A DNA stretch of 64,000 nucleotides from JBJXGV01 sp046160485 (GTDB taxonomy: Bacteria > Orphanbacterota > Orphanbacteria > JBJXGV01), in contig JBJXGV010000070.1 of assembly GCA_046160485.1 (NCBI GenBank), positions 13,401-77,400 on the forward strand, written 5' to 3'. A program made the position numbers and the translations under genes. This document shows positions 24,737 to 34,285 of the stretch, one piece after another. The notes beneath the pieces were generated by a model. The model was not told the DNA's origin. It did no database searches and was given only the letters and a program-made list of their open reading frames with translations. Position 1 is the stretch's first letter; each line of letters starts with the position of its first letter.

Positions 24737-26533
24737 ATGAGCGACGCCCGGCCGCAACCGATCGACAAGACGAACGTCGCGCGGATTCTGCGTGAGATCG
24801 CGGCGCTTCTCGAAATCCGCGGCGAGAATCCGTTCAAGGCACGCGCCTACGAGAACGCGGCGCGCGCGATCGAGGGAACGACCGAGGAGTTCGGCGCGCT
24901 CGTCGCGAGCGGCGCGTACAAAGAGATCGCCGGCATCGGCCCTGCGCTCCGCGAAAAACTCGAGGAGTTGGCCGCGACGGGGCGGCTCGAATACTACGAT
25001 GCGCTGCGTGCCGAGCTTCCCGCGACGATTCTCGAACTGACGGCGATTCCCGGCCTTGGGCCGAAGAAGATCCACTCGCTCCACACGAAGCTCGGCATTG
25101 CATCGATCGAAGCGCTCGAAGCGGCCGCGCGCGACGGCCGTCTCACGACGCTTCCTGGCTTCACCGCGAAGACCGCGGCGAAAATACTCGAGGGGATCGA
25201 GTTTCTCCGCGCGAACGCAAGCCGCAGGCTCCTCGTCGAGGGCCTCGATGAAGCCGCGCGGGTCGTCGCCGCGCTCGGACACGTCGTTGCGCTCCCGGGC
25301 GCAACCGCGCCCGCGGGAAGGGCGCTCCCGGTCGTGACATCGTTCGCCGTCGCGGGGAGCCTGCGCCGTTTCAAGGAGACGGTGAAGGACGTCGACATGG
25401 TCGGTTGCAGCGACGAACCCGAAGCCGTGATGACGGCGTTCCAATCGCTGGGGCTCGCGGCGCGCGTCGTCAATCGCGGCGCGACGAAATCGACGATCGT
25501 TCTCGACTCCGGCATGCAGGTCGACCTGCGGCTCGTCGCGCCCGAAGAGTTCGCGTACACGCTTCTCCATTTCACGGGAAGCGCCGAGCACAACACGGCG
25601 ATGCGGGCGCGCGCGAAGGAACGCGCGCTGAAGCTCAACGAGTACGGTCTGTGGAGCGGCGAAGAACGGATTCCCGCCGCGAGCGAGGAGGAGATCTTCG
25701 CGACGCTCGGGCTCGCCCCGATCGCGCCGGAGCTGCGCGAGGCGATGGGCGAGATCGAGGATGCCGAGGCCGGCGCCATTCCACGGCTCGTCACCGCGTC
25801 GGATCTTCGCGGGGTCCTTCACTGTCACTCCACCTGGAGCGATGGACGCAACACGATCGCCGAGATGGCGGAGGCGGCGCGCGACGCCGGCTACGAGTAC
25901 ATCGGCATGAGCGATCACAGCCGCACGGCCGCGTACGCGGGCGGCCTCACGCCCGAGCGGGTCCGCGCGCAGTGGGACGAGATCGACGCGCTCAACGCGC
26001 GCCTCGCGCCGTTTCGCATCTTCAAGGGAATCGAATCGGACATTCTCGGCGACGGCGCGCTCGACTACGACGATGAACTTCTCGCAGGTTTCGATTTCGT
26101 CGTCGCGTCGGTGCACTCGCGAATGACGATGGAGCTCGAGGAGATGACGGCGCGAATCGTGCGCGCCGTCGAACACCCGCGCACCACGATTCTCGGGCAT
26201 CCGACGGGGCGGCGGCTTCTCACGCGCGACGCCTACGCCGTCGACATGACTCGAGTCATCGACGCGGCTCTGGCGAACCACGTCGTCGTCGAACTCAATT
26301 GCAACCCGGAGCGGCTCGACATCGACTGGCGCGTGTTGCGCGGCGCGCTCCCCCGCGGACTGACGACGAGCATCAATCCCGACGCGCACGCGACGGCGCA
26401 CTTTCGGTTCTTGGAGATCGGCGCGGGCGTCGCACGGAAGGCGCGCACCGAAGCGCGTCACGTTCTGAACACGCGATCCGCGAGCGAGATCGCCGACTAC
26501 TTCGCGGAGCGGAAGCGCCGTGCCGCGCGCTAG
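24737..26533 (+). CDS. polX: DNA polymerase/3'-5' exonuclease PolX
   Basis: A 598-residue base-excision-repair polymerase. Residues 1-70 form the lyase-type helical domain (NPFKARAYENAARAI). Helix-hairpin-helix motifs follow (IAGIGPALREKLEE, IPGLGPKKIHSL). The polymerase palm has AVAGSLRRFKETVKDVDMVG near 205, with two catalytic Asp, and VDLRLV near 265. The C-terminal PHP domain has HCHSTWSDGRNT near 360, MSDHSR near 390, SVHSRM near 458 and HPTG near 487, matching the Mn-dependent exonuclease of bacterial PolX. The ATG at 24737 fits the promoter and homology; the frame upstream is spurious. Confidence 0.95.
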   Translation: MSDARPQPIDKTNVARILREIAALLEIRGENPFKARAYENAARAIEGTTEEFGALVASGAYKEIAGIGPALREKLEELAATGRLEYYDALRAELPATILELTAIPGLGPKKIHSLHTKLGIASIEALEAAARDGRLTTLPGFTAKTAAKILEGIEFLRANASRRLLVEGLDEAARVVAALGHVVALPGATAPAGRALPVVTSFAVAGSLRRFKETVKDVDMVGCSDEPEAVMTAFQSLGLAARVVNRGATKSTIVLDSGMQVDLRLVAPEEFAYTLLHFTGSAEHNTAMRARAKERALKLNEYGLWSGEERIPAASEEEIFATLGLAPIAPELREAMGEIEDAEAGAIPRLVTASDLRGVLHCHSTWSDGRNTIAEMAEAARDAGYEYIGMSDHSRTAAYAGGLTPERVRAQWDEIDALNARLAPFRIFKGIESDILGDGALDYDDELLAGFDFVVASVHSRMTMELEEMTARIVRAVEHPRTTILGHPTGRRLLTRDAYAVDMTRVIDAALANHVVVELNCNPERLDIDWRVLRGALPRGLTTSINPDAHATAHFRFLEIGAGVARKARTEARHVLNTRSASEIADYFAERKRRAAR

Positions 26534-27188
26534 CTCAACGCGGAAGCGCGCTGCGGCCGCGGAGATTCTCGAGCGCCTGCGCCGCGCGATCCCCGACGCG
26601 ACGATCGCGCTCGACTTCGCCGACCCGCTGCAGTTGACCGTCGCCACGATCCTCGCCGCGCAATGCACGGACGCGCGCGTCAACATCGTCACGAAAGATC
26701 TCTTCCGGCGCTACAAGACCGCGGCGGATTTCGCGGCGGCGGATCCCGCGCGGCTCGAGAAAGAAGTTCACTCGACGGGATTCTTCCGCGCGAAGACGAA
26801 GTCGATCCTCGGAATGGCGAACGCGCTCGTCGAACGCCACGGCGGCGAGGTGCCGCGCACGATGGAAGAACTCACGGCGCTACCGGGAGTCGGGCGCAAG
26901 ACGGCGAACGTCGTGCTCGGAAATGCATTCGGCATTCCGGGAATCATCGTCGACACGCATTTCCTGCGCGTGACGCACCGGCTCGGGCTCACGAAGCATT
27001 CCGAGCCCGAGAAGGTCGAAGCGGACCTCGCCGCACTCGTGCCGCAACCCGCGTGGACCGAGTTCTCGCATCTCATCACGCATCACGGCCGCCGCACGTG
27101 CGACGCGCGCAAGCCGAAGTGCGATGCGTGCGCGCTTCTCGATCTCTGCCCCGCGGGGACGCGGTGGGCGAAGCTCGCACGCGCGTAG
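26520..27188 (+). CDS. nth: Endonuclease III
   Basis: A DNA glycosylase/AP lyase for oxidised pyrimidines. The 222-residue protein has the helix-hairpin-helix ALPGVGRKTANVVLG with the catalytic Lys near residue 124, the catalytic Asp in VDTHFLRVTHRLG near 144, and a [4Fe-4S] site with spacing C-x6-C-x2-C-x5-C (CDARKPKCDACALLDLC) near 193. The GTG start overlaps the polX stop by 14 bp, so the two base-excision-repair genes are coupled. Confidence 0.95.
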   Translation: MPRASSTRKRAAAAEILERLRRAIPDATIALDFADPLQLTVATILAAQCTDARVNIVTKDLFRRYKTAADFAAADPARLEKEVHSTGFFRAKTKSILGMANALVERHGGEVPRTMEELTALPGVGRKTANVVLGNAFGIPGIIVDTHFLRVTHRLGLTKHSEPEKVEADLAALVPQPAWTEFSHLITHHGRRTCDARKPKCDACALLDLCPAGTRWAKLARA

Positions 27189-27198
27189 AGCCTTCGCG

Positions 27199-29004
27199 CT
27201 ACCGGCGCGACGCCGCGACGTGCGCGCGAATCGCATCGATCGCGGGGTCGGTCCCCGACTCCCAGGCCTCCATCGTCGGCGGCGCGGCAATGTGCGGCCC
27301 GATCCAAGTCCGCGTATCGGTTGATTCCGTGTTCTGGTGGTACCGCGACGAGATACTGACGCGAACGCGGCTGTACGGAAGTGTGACGGGCGAAGACTCT
27401 CCGACGAAATTCGGCCGCGAGCCGGTGGGTTCCCCGACGAAGAGCGCGTTTGTTCGAGCCTCGAGTTCGGCGGCGCCGCACATCGCCGCGGAGAACGTGC
27501 GGCGCCCGATGAGTACGAAGAGATGATCGCGACGATTGAGGCGCTCGGATCGAGCGATCCCGTCGACGAGCGCTCCGAAGAGCGCCTTGTTCCCTCCAGG
27601 ATTGTTGCGCAGATCGATGATGAGACCCTCGGACGCGTCCGACGAGGCGGCCGCCAGCACGCGCGCGCAGAAATCCGCGAACGGCTCTGCGGGGTCGTCT
27701 CGAGTCTGATTGAATTGGAGGTAAACAAGGGGCGGCTCGTCGAGTGTCGCGAACCAGTACGGCCGATTCCGGTCGCGAAGCGTCGGCGCCAGCGCATCGC
27801 GCTGCGGTTCGACAGATACCCATTCGGAAGCGTGGCCCTCGGTCGCGAGCGCGCTGATCCGCGCGTGCACCGGGCGACCATCGCGATCGCCGGCGAATTC
27901 CACGACTCCGGCGGAATCGGCGAGCCCCGTGACTCGGAGTACCTCGGGACACCCGAGGAGCCACGCGTTCCAGAGCAGCTCGCCCATCGCGTTGTCGACC
28001 GAGCGAAACGGCGCCAGGCGCGCGACCGCGTCGTCGATGGGTATTCCGCCAACCCGTGTAAGACGCGCACCGAGAATGTCGGCCGAAGCGGAGGACGCGC
28101 GCACGACGTAGTACCCGCCTTCCGCGACCGCGATCGCGATGGGAAGCCGCGGCGAACTCGCACCGGCGTGCCCGGCTGCGGACAATCCCGTCAACGGATC
28201 CTCGAGCACCGCGCCAGCGTCCACGCCGAGGAGAGTGTGCCCGGCACCAAGCTCGGCAAGGAGGCGCCGCAGCTCGACGAGAATCGCGTCATCCGAGAGC
28301 GACTCCGCGCTTGCGGCAAGCGTATTGAACGAGTCCAAATATTGGGCGCGATCAACGATGGCGAATGGACTCCAATGCGTTGCGACGATCCGATCGCGAA
28401 GGAACAGGATATCGCGGCGCCAGCGCTCGGAACGCGAGCCGACCGGCGCGAGGCCGACTCCGGTGATCTCCGCGAACCGTGCGTCGGCGCGAAGCGGCGC
28501 CAGATCGGCGTCCTCCGCGAACGCGGTCTCGTCCCAGTAGCCGTGTTCGATCGCCGTTCGGAGATGATCGAACGCGCGATCGACGCGCCCTAGGGCCGCG
28601 TCGGCGCAAGCGCAATTGAAGTAGCAGTCCGCGCGCCGGTGCCCGAGCCGCGCGCATTCCATCCAGATTTCAATCGCCTCTTCGTCACGCCCGACGTGGT
28701 GAAGCGAGTACGCGTACAGATCGAGATGGCTGCCGCGGCTGCGATTGACGCTCACGGCTTTCTCGTAGTGGCGGACGGCGCCCTCCCAATCCTTCGCGTT
28801 GTAGGATTCGATGGCCAGCCGCGCTTCGGCGAACGCGGCTGCACCCGGCGACACCGCCGGCGGCGACGCCGCGCCCGCATCGACGACGGGAACGGTGCCG
28901 AACGCGACGAGCGCCGCGACGAGCGCCCCGCGAAGATCAGCCCGGTAACGCAAGCCACGCCACCCGCTCGGCGCCACCTCACTCGCAATGCGATTCCTAA
29001 CCAC
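27199..29004 (-). CDS. Exported S41-family peptidase with TPR region
   Basis: A 601-residue protein. A signal-like hydrophobic stretch (residues 25-45) precedes two or three TPR-type repeats (AEARLAIESYNAKDWEGAV, LDLYAYSLHHVGRDEEAIE). The C-terminal half is S41-like (C-terminal-processing peptidase fold): LIIDLRNNPGGNKALF near 488, then GRRTFSAAMCGAAEL near 528 with the candidate catalytic Ser, and FVGEPTGSRPN near 550. A PDZ-like part may lie near 300. The start is GTG with GAGGAGG only 4 bases before it, closer than usual. Substrate unknown. Confidence 0.78.
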   Translation of the reverse strand: MVRNRIASEVAPSGWRGLRYRADLRGALVAALVAFGTVPVVDAGAASPPAVSPGAAAFAEARLAIESYNAKDWEGAVRHYEKAVSVNRSRGSHLDLYAYSLHHVGRDEEAIEIWMECARLGHRRADCYFNCACADAALGRVDRAFDHLRTAIEHGYWDETAFAEDADLAPLRADARFAEITGVGLAPVGSRSERWRRDILFLRDRIVATHWSPFAIVDRAQYLDSFNTLAASAESLSDDAILVELRRLLAELGAGHTLLGVDAGAVLEDPLTGLSAAGHAGASSPRLPIAIAVAEGGYYVVRASSASADILGARLTRVGGIPIDDAVARLAPFRSVDNAMGELLWNAWLLGCPEVLRVTGLADSAGVVEFAGDRDGRPVHARISALATEGHASEWVSVEPQRDALAPTLRDRNRPYWFATLDEPPLVYLQFNQTRDDPAEPFADFCARVLAAASSDASEGLIIDLRNNPGGNKALFGALVDGIARSERLNRRDHLFVLIGRRTFSAAMCGAAELEARTNALFVGEPTGSRPNFVGESSPVTLPYSRVRVSISSRYHQNTESTDTRTWIGPHIAAPPTMEAWESGTDPAIDAIRAHVAASRR

Positions 29005-29113
29005 GATGCCTCCTCAGTTTGATTGTCCCGATTCATAGACGCGTCAGAGCGCCGCCGCGTTCACGTGATACGGCGCCGGCGTCGCACGGTTACGGAGATC
29101 GTGGAGAGAGCCC

Positions 29114-31003
29114 CTAGAGAAGCGGCTTGCCGTCGAGGTCTGGCGGTATCGGCACGCCCAACAACTTCAAGATCGTCGGCGCCAGATCCATGATCGACGG
29201 CGTCGCACCCGCGAGCGGCAGCGCACGGTTGCAGAGCAGCGTTCCGCACGTGATCTCGGGGTCGAACGAGCAGTGATCCCCGCTCCACTTGCGCGCGTTG
29301 TCGGTGAAAACCTCGGACGGGATTCCGCCGAGCGCCGTCTGCCAAGAGACGCGGTAGCCGTCGACAAAGCCGACAATCAGATCGCCCGATTTGTGGACGT
29401 ACTCGCCGGAGAAAATTTCCTCGGGGCGATAGACCTTGCGCACGACGTTCTCGGGCGGGCGCCCGTTCGGCGTGTCCTTCAGACCGTAGATTGCCTTCTC
29501 GATCGACTCGCGCAACTCGCGCGCTTCCTTCCCGTGCCCGACGATCCCCTCGGCTTCGCGTCCCGCGAGATTGAGATAGACCTTGCCGAGCCCCATCGAG
29601 TACGCGCGCGTCTTCGACCAGTCGACGTTCGGCCAAAACGTGCCGCCGCCCGTCAGATCAGAAAGCGTGAATTCCTTGTCGGCCACGCCCGGATTCTTAA
29701 GCGCAAGCCAACCGTTCTGGTGCAGCCACGTGTTGATGTTGACCGCGCGCCGGAACGAATGGAATCCGTGATCCGAGAGCACGAACAACGTCGTGTCCTC
29801 GCCCATGAACTTCATCACTTCGCCGAGGAGGCGATCGAACTTTTGATAGACCTTGAGAATCTCGCCGCCCCAGAGCCGCTCTCCGTCGGCGGAGTAGAGC
29901 GGGTGCTCGCGATCGAGGAAGCGCCAGAACATGTGCTGCACGCGATCCGTCGAGTTCATGACCGAGATCACGAGATCGGAATCCATTTTGCGCAGCGCCG
30001 AGAGCGTGATGTCGATCCGCTTGTCGAACGCGTAGTGCAAATCTTCGAGGAACGCCTTCTCGTCGAGGCGCCCTTCGTTCAGGCCCCACGTGTCGGTCGC
30101 CCAGCCGAGCGTCTTGAACAATCCGATCTCGTCGGCAAGTTCGCCGGACCATCCCGCGGGATACGTGATCGCAAACGGCGGGTTCTTCGGATGAAAGTTG
30201 ATCGCGCTCTGGTAGACGCGCAGATGCGGGCGGATTGCACGCGGGTAAAAGCGAACGATCCCGCGCGCCGAGAAGAGCGGATTGACGGGGAACGCGACCT
30301 CGAACCACTCGCTCCACGTTTCGAGCGCGACAACGCGATCGGTTCCGCCCGCCGAAATGCGAATATGCGTATCGTCCACGACCTCGAAACGAAGCCCGAG
30401 CGTGATCTCGCGCGGCCCGAGGAGCTTCAGCTCCGCGCGCCCGTCGTTGAGCACGAGGCGCACGTTGCGCCCGCCGAGCTCCGTCGACGAGTCGGACTCG
30501 AGGTCGGTCGCATAGTAGAAAGACGTCCCCCACGAACCGCGCAGATCCGGAACGCCGAGCCCCGACATCATTCGGCCGCGCACCTTCTCCGGCGGAAACG
30601 TGACGGGTACTTGGATGATCGACACGGTGCGGCCGGCGCGGCTTAGGTAATCCCACAACGCGCCGCCTTTGCGGTTGTTGATCACCTCAGGCTTGCCGAT
30701 CGCGGACGGCTTTACCGACGTGATCGACAGCCGCGGCAGATAATCCTCCGGCGATCGCTCGAGGAAATCGAAGATCGACGTCTTCCCCGGATTCTTGCCC
30801 GAGATAAACGACGACCACGCGACGGGAGATTCGGCGGGCACGGTGGTGCCGAGATGCGAGTGGTGCCCCGAGGCGCGCAGGCGCGCGAAGTTCGGCAGAT
30901 CGCCGGACGCGATCCACTTCTCGACGAGGCTCGGCTCCATGCCGTCGCCGCCGAGGACGATCACCTTCGGGTGGCGCTTTCCCCAGCGGCCGAAGAGCTT
31001 CAC
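29114..31003 (-). CDS. Alkaline-phosphatase-superfamily phosphodiesterase/pyrophosphatase-like protein
   Basis: A 629-residue enzyme of the type I phosphodiesterase/nucleotide pyrophosphatase group. VIVLGGDGMEPSLVEKW near residue 14 is the first metal site, ESPVAWSSFISGKNPG near 60 holds the nucleophile region, SVMNSTDRVQHMFWRF near 350 the next metal ligands, and FVLSDHGFHSF near 413 the DHG ligands. There is no signal peptide, so it is probably cytoplasmic. The GTG at 31003 overlaps the DHH gene's TGA (GTGA); the longer upstream frame is a shadow of that gene. Confidence 0.82.
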   Translation of the reverse strand: MKLFGRWGKRHPKVIVLGGDGMEPSLVEKWIASGDLPNFARLRASGHHSHLGTTVPAESPVAWSSFISGKNPGKTSIFDFLERSPEDYLPRLSITSVKPSAIGKPEVINNRKGGALWDYLSRAGRTVSIIQVPVTFPPEKVRGRMMSGLGVPDLRGSWGTSFYYATDLESDSSTELGGRNVRLVLNDGRAELKLLGPREITLGLRFEVVDDTHIRISAGGTDRVVALETWSEWFEVAFPVNPLFSARGIVRFYPRAIRPHLRVYQSAINFHPKNPPFAITYPAGWSGELADEIGLFKTLGWATDTWGLNEGRLDEKAFLEDLHYAFDKRIDITLSALRKMDSDLVISVMNSTDRVQHMFWRFLDREHPLYSADGERLWGGEILKVYQKFDRLLGEVMKFMGEDTTLFVLSDHGFHSFRRAVNINTWLHQNGWLALKNPGVADKEFTLSDLTGGGTFWPNVDWSKTRAYSMGLGKVYLNLAGREAEGIVGHGKEARELRESIEKAIYGLKDTPNGRPPENVVRKVYRPEEIFSGEYVHKSGDLIVGFVDGYRVSWQTALGGIPSEVFTDNARKWSGDHCSFDPEITCGTLLCNRALPLAGATPSIMDLAPTILKLLGVPIPPDLDGKPLL

Positions 31004-32022
31004 GCGAGTAACTCCCGCGATCGAGCCATCAGGTCCGATTCGAGCTGCTTGGCGGACGCGCCGTTCGGTATCGGCACTTTGCCTCCGGCCATCGTTCCGT
31101 GTCCGCCGGCCTTGCCGTGCGCGCCGACGATTCGACGAACCATCTGGCCCGCGCCGCGCGCGCGCGTCGTTCGCACGGAAAGGTAGATCGCGCCCTCGAA
31201 GCGTCCCATCACGACGACCCATTCGACCCCTTCGAGGCGGATCGCCATATCGGCGTATTCCGCGACGCGATCGGGATAGTCGAGATCGCCGAGCCGCGCG
31301 AGCGCAAGCCGTCCCTCGAGCGATGTCCCCGTTATCGCGGTCTTGAGCCACTCGAGGTAGTCGCGCGACAGAGGCGCGTTCTCGATACGCGACAAGAGCA
31401 CGCGATCGACGCGATCGAACAGCGAGCGATGAAACGCGATGTCGCGCGCGGTGGCTTCGCGCGAAAAGTCGAGCGTCTCCGATTTGATGCCGAGGAAGAG
31501 CGCGGTCGCGAGAGGCCGTTCGATGCGGATCTTCGCGGCGTCGAGGTACTCGCCGACGATCGTCGCCGTCGCGCCGATCGTCGGGCGGACATCGTAGTAC
31601 GCGACCGCGCGTGTCTCGTCGCGCAGCGGGTGATGATCGATCACGACGTCGGGAACACGGTCGGCGGGTATCGAGTTGTTCCCCGTCTCCGGCTGGGAGT
31701 CGACGAGCGCGAGCCGCTCGTAGCGCTCGAACGCGATCTGGTCGAGCGGTACGAGCGGATACCCGACCAGCGTCGCCATCGCGCGATTCTCCGGGCGTCC
31801 GATGATGCCGCCGTAGGCGACGTCGACGACGCGGCGCGTGCCGGCCTTGAAGAGCGCGCGAAGAGCCCAAGCACTCGAGAGCGCGTCCGGGTCGGGATTG
31901 TCGTGCGTAATGACGAGGATGCGCTTCGCGTTGCCGAGAGCGCGCGCAAGGCGCGCGAGCCGCTGCCGCGCGGCGTTGCCACTCACCGGCACGCCGCGCT
32001 CCCAGTCGCGCGCGAGCGCCAC
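31000..32022 (-). CDS. DHH-family phosphoesterase (NrnA-like)
   Basis: A 340-residue cytoplasmic phosphoesterase. The DHH domain has VITHDNPDPDALSSAWAL near 40, ALVDSQPETG near 105 and the name-giving VIDHHPL near 125. The C-terminal DHHA1 domain ends with KAGGHGTMAGGKVP near 308, the glycine-rich substrate loop. NrnA-type members degrade short oligoribonucleotides or pAp. The start is GTG at 32022, 18 bp after the rubrerythrin-like gene. It is coupled to the phosphodiesterase that follows. Confidence 0.88.
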   Translation of the reverse strand: MALARDWERGVPVSGNAARQRLARLARALGNAKRILVITHDNPDPDALSSAWALRALFKAGTRRVVDVAYGGIIGRPENRAMATLVGYPLVPLDQIAFERYERLALVDSQPETGNNSIPADRVPDVVIDHHPLRDETRAVAYYDVRPTIGATATIVGEYLDAAKIRIERPLATALFLGIKSETLDFSREATARDIAFHRSLFDRVDRVLLSRIENAPLSRDYLEWLKTAITGTSLEGRLALARLGDLDYPDRVAEYADMAIRLEGVEWVVVMGRFEGAIYLSVRTTRARGAGQMVRRIVGAHGKAGGHGTMAGGKVPIPNGASAKQLESDLMARSRELLA

Positions 32023-32040
32023 CGCACTGCCGGCGGAGGT

Positions 32041-32529
32041 TTAGCCTTCACCCAGTCGAGAGAGCTCGCCGCGAAGCCATGAGGCGTGCTTCCGCTCCTG
32101 CTGGATGAGTTCGTCGATCGCCCGGCGTGCTTCTTCCCGCTCGGCGAACGGCAAGAGCCCTTCATAGAAGCGAATGGCGTCCTCTTCCATGCGAATCCCG
32201 AGCCGCAGTGCGTCGGCGTCGGAGGTGATCGTTGCCATCTGCTCCCGAGGAGGGTTCTTACTTCCGAAAATTGTCCCCTGATAGAGCTTCTCTAGCGCGT
32301 CGAGAGATTTCGCTTCGCCGGGAGTCTCGGGCGCGTCGCCGCGGCTCGAGAAGTAGATGTCCTCGAAATCGTGGACGTGTTTTTCTTCGTCGGCCGCGAT
32401 TTCCGCGAAGACGCGCATCACCCCGGGGTTGAGGTTGAGCTCCCGCCCGCGCCGGTAAAATGCGAGTCCGTCTTGCTCGAGTTGGACGGCCACTCGAAAG
32501 ACATCAGCGAATGTCCAGGCGTAACCCAA
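32041..32529 (-). CDS. Rubrerythrin/ferritin-like di-iron protein
   Basis: A 162-residue four-helix protein with paired carboxylate and His ligands in two halves: QLEQDGLAFY near residue 17 and ADEEKHVHDFE near 46, then RMEEDAIRFYE near 112 and IQQERKHASWL near 143. It lacks the rubredoxin domain of full rubrerythrins. Likely role: peroxide or iron handling. The start is TTG at 32529, supported by GGAGGAG 6 bases upstream. It leads a three-gene operon with the DHH and phosphodiesterase genes from a near-consensus promoter. Confidence 0.85.
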   Translation of the reverse strand: MGYAWTFADVFRVAVQLEQDGLAFYRRGRELNLNPGVMRVFAEIAADEEKHVHDFEDIYFSSRGDAPETPGEAKSLDALEKLYQGTIFGSKNPPREQMATITSDADALRLGIRMEEDAIRFYEGLLPFAEREEARRAIDELIQQERKHASWLRGELSRLGEG

Positions 32530-32570
32530 CGGTCTCCTCCGGGCGATCCGTGTCCGAATCGCGTGGCGCC

Positions 32571-32599
32571 ACTCTAGGTGGCTCGCTCTCTCGTGTCAA
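32571..32599 (-). promoter_or_regulatory. Promoter of the rubrerythrin-DHH-phosphodiesterase operon
   Basis: On the minus strand a perfect TTGACA (32594-32599), 17 bp, TAGAGT (32571-32576). The predicted start is near 32564, leaving a leader of about 35 bases that includes the GGAGGAG SD. Confidence 0.72.
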
Positions 32600-32645
32600 G
32601 TTGAAACACGGCAGCAACCGCAAGCAGCAGAAACAATTGCGAGGA

Positions 32646-33314
32646 TTACTGGAACCTCGCGATGCCCTCCGAAAGGAACGGATTCTCGATCCGCTCGCGC
32701 CCCACCGTGGTCGCTTCCCCGTGGCCGGACAGCACCGCCGTCTCGTCCGGAAGCGCCAGAATCTTCTCGCGAATCGAACGAAGCAGAATCGCCAGCGAAC
32801 CGCCGGGCAGATCGGTCCTTCCGATCGATCCCTCGAAGAGCGCGTCGCCGCTGAAGAGGAGGTGACCCGCGAGGAACGAGACGCTCCCCGGGCTGTGACC
32901 CGGCGTTTCGAGCACCCGGATCGCGTGCGAGCCAAGCGTAAACGTGTCCCCCTCCGCGAGGCCGTAGTCGACGCGCGGCGCTTCCATCGGCGGGATTCCG
33001 AGTGCGTGGCAGAACTCGCCGAGCCCATCGAGCAGGAAAGTGTCGCGCGCGTGGAGATAGAACGGGATCGCGAGTTCGCGCTGGAGCCGCGCCGCGCCGC
33101 CGACGTGGTCCGGGTGCGCGTGCGTGTTGAGGATCGCCTTCGCTGTCCACCGCTCGTTCGCGAGCAGATCGAGAATCGCGTCCTCTTCGCCGCCGGGATC
33201 GATGAGAACACACTCGCGCGTATCGCCGTCGGTTAACACGTATGTGTTCTCCGCGAACGGCTCGACGACGAACCGATGCACGAGGAGCGCGCCGCGCGGC
33301 TCATCCACCGACAT
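32646..33314 (-). CDS. MBL-fold metallo-hydrolase (glyoxalase II-like)
   Basis: A 222-residue metallo-beta-lactamase-fold hydrolase. The zinc motif is NTHAHPDHVGGAA near residue 63, with further ligands in LETPGHSPGSVSF near 137, FSGDALFEGSIGRTDLPGG near 155 and LSGHGEATT near 197. Thioester hydrolysis (hydroxyacylglutathione-type) or persulfide chemistry is typical for such single-domain members. Its start overlaps the end of moaA by 14 bp, so it should share the riboswitch-controlled message. Confidence 0.87.
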   Translation of the reverse strand: MSVDEPRGALLVHRFVVEPFAENTYVLTDGDTRECVLIDPGGEEDAILDLLANERWTAKAILNTHAHPDHVGGAARLQRELAIPFYLHARDTFLLDGLGEFCHALGIPPMEAPRVDYGLAEGDTFTLGSHAIRVLETPGHSPGSVSFLAGHLLFSGDALFEGSIGRTDLPGGSLAILLRSIREKILALPDETAVLSGHGEATTVGRERIENPFLSEGIARFQ

Positions 33315-34281
33315 TGACGAAGCTCACCATGTTGCCCCAGCGCCCCTCGCCCAGGAAGTGCGACGGCGGCTTCTCGACGAGCGTTCGGCGAATCACCGCG
33401 GCGATCTCGCCGCGCCAATTCGGCGACGCGAGGTGCTGTGCGAGCGCCACGTTTTCCTCGGAGAAGAGGCAACTCCGCAATTCGCCGCGCGCCGTGAGGC
33501 GAAGCCGGTTGCAGTTCTCGCAGAAATTATGCGAAAGCGGGCTGATGAAACCGACGAGGCCTTTTCCGTCGCCGCGCGAGTAGTACCGCGCCGGACCGCC
33601 CCGCTCCTCGAGAACCACCTCGCGCCACGTGCCGTTCGCGCGAAGCCGCGCCTTAATCTCTTCGTTCGAAACGAAGCGGTCGGGCTGAAAGTCGGCGTTG
33701 GCCGCCGTCGGCATCAGCTCGATGAACCGGACCATAACGGGAAGCCGCGCGGAGAGATCAGCGACGCGTTCGATGTCGTCCTCGTTGACGCCGCGCAGGA
33801 TCACCGCGTTGACCTTGACCGGCGCCATTCCCGCTTCAATCGCCGCATCGAGTCCCGAGAGGACGCGTCCGAGAAAATCCTCGCCCGCCATGCGCACGAA
33901 GAGTTCGGGGTCGAGCGTGTCGATGCTGATGTTGACGCCCGAGACGCCGGCTGCCTGGAGCGGGCGCGCCAGCTTCTCGAGCAGCACCCCGTTCGTCGAG
34001 AGATGAATGGTTCGGATTTGCGGCAGCGCCCGAATCCCCGAGACGATTTCGAGGATGTCCTTGCGAAGAAGCGGCTCGCCGCCTGTCAGGCGCACGCGCT
34101 CGATCCCCATCTCGGCGAACACCGAAACGAGTCGAACGAAGTGGTCCGCGGAGAGGAAATTATCGTGCGGCGTAAAACCAGTCTTGCCGTCGGGCAGGCA
34201 ATACGTGCACGCCAGATTGCAGTTCTGCGTAACCGAGACCCGCAGATACGTGAGCCGCCGGCCAATGCCGTCGATGAGCAT
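33301..34281 (-). CDS. moaA: GTP 3',8-cyclase (molybdenum cofactor biosynthesis)
   Basis: Radical-SAM enzyme for the first step of molybdopterin synthesis. The 326-residue protein has the N-terminal [4Fe-4S] motif CNLACTYC near residue 21, RLTGGEPLLRKD near 63, STNGVLL near 94, and the second cluster Cys at CENCNRLRLTARGELRSC near 258. It ends in Gly-Gly, the C-terminal tail needed for activity in characterised MoaA. GGAG lies about 8 bases before the ATG and is part of a structured leader. It is followed by the overlapping MBL gene. Confidence 0.96.
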   Translation of the reverse strand: MLIDGIGRRLTYLRVSVTQNCNLACTYCLPDGKTGFTPHDNFLSADHFVRLVSVFAEMGIERVRLTGGEPLLRKDILEIVSGIRALPQIRTIHLSTNGVLLEKLARPLQAAGVSGVNISIDTLDPELFVRMAGEDFLGRVLSGLDAAIEAGMAPVKVNAVILRGVNEDDIERVADLSARLPVMVRFIELMPTAANADFQPDRFVSNEEIKARLRANGTWREVVLEERGGPARYYSRGDGKGLVGFISPLSHNFCENCNRLRLTARGELRSCLFSEENVALAQHLASPNWRGEIAAVIRRTLVEKPPSHFLGEGRWGNMVSFVNVGG

Positions 34282-34285
34282 GACA

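Noticed and set aside
24722..26692. A 656-codon open frame antisense to polX
   Set aside because: High GC leaves few stop codons in the antisense frames. The product is Arg-rich with no motif, while polX on the other strand has all its catalytic residues.
31004..31870. Extension of the phosphodiesterase frame to 918 codons
   Set aside because: The extra N-terminus is the out-of-frame shadow of the DHH gene. The GTG at 31003, overlapping its stop, is a natural start.
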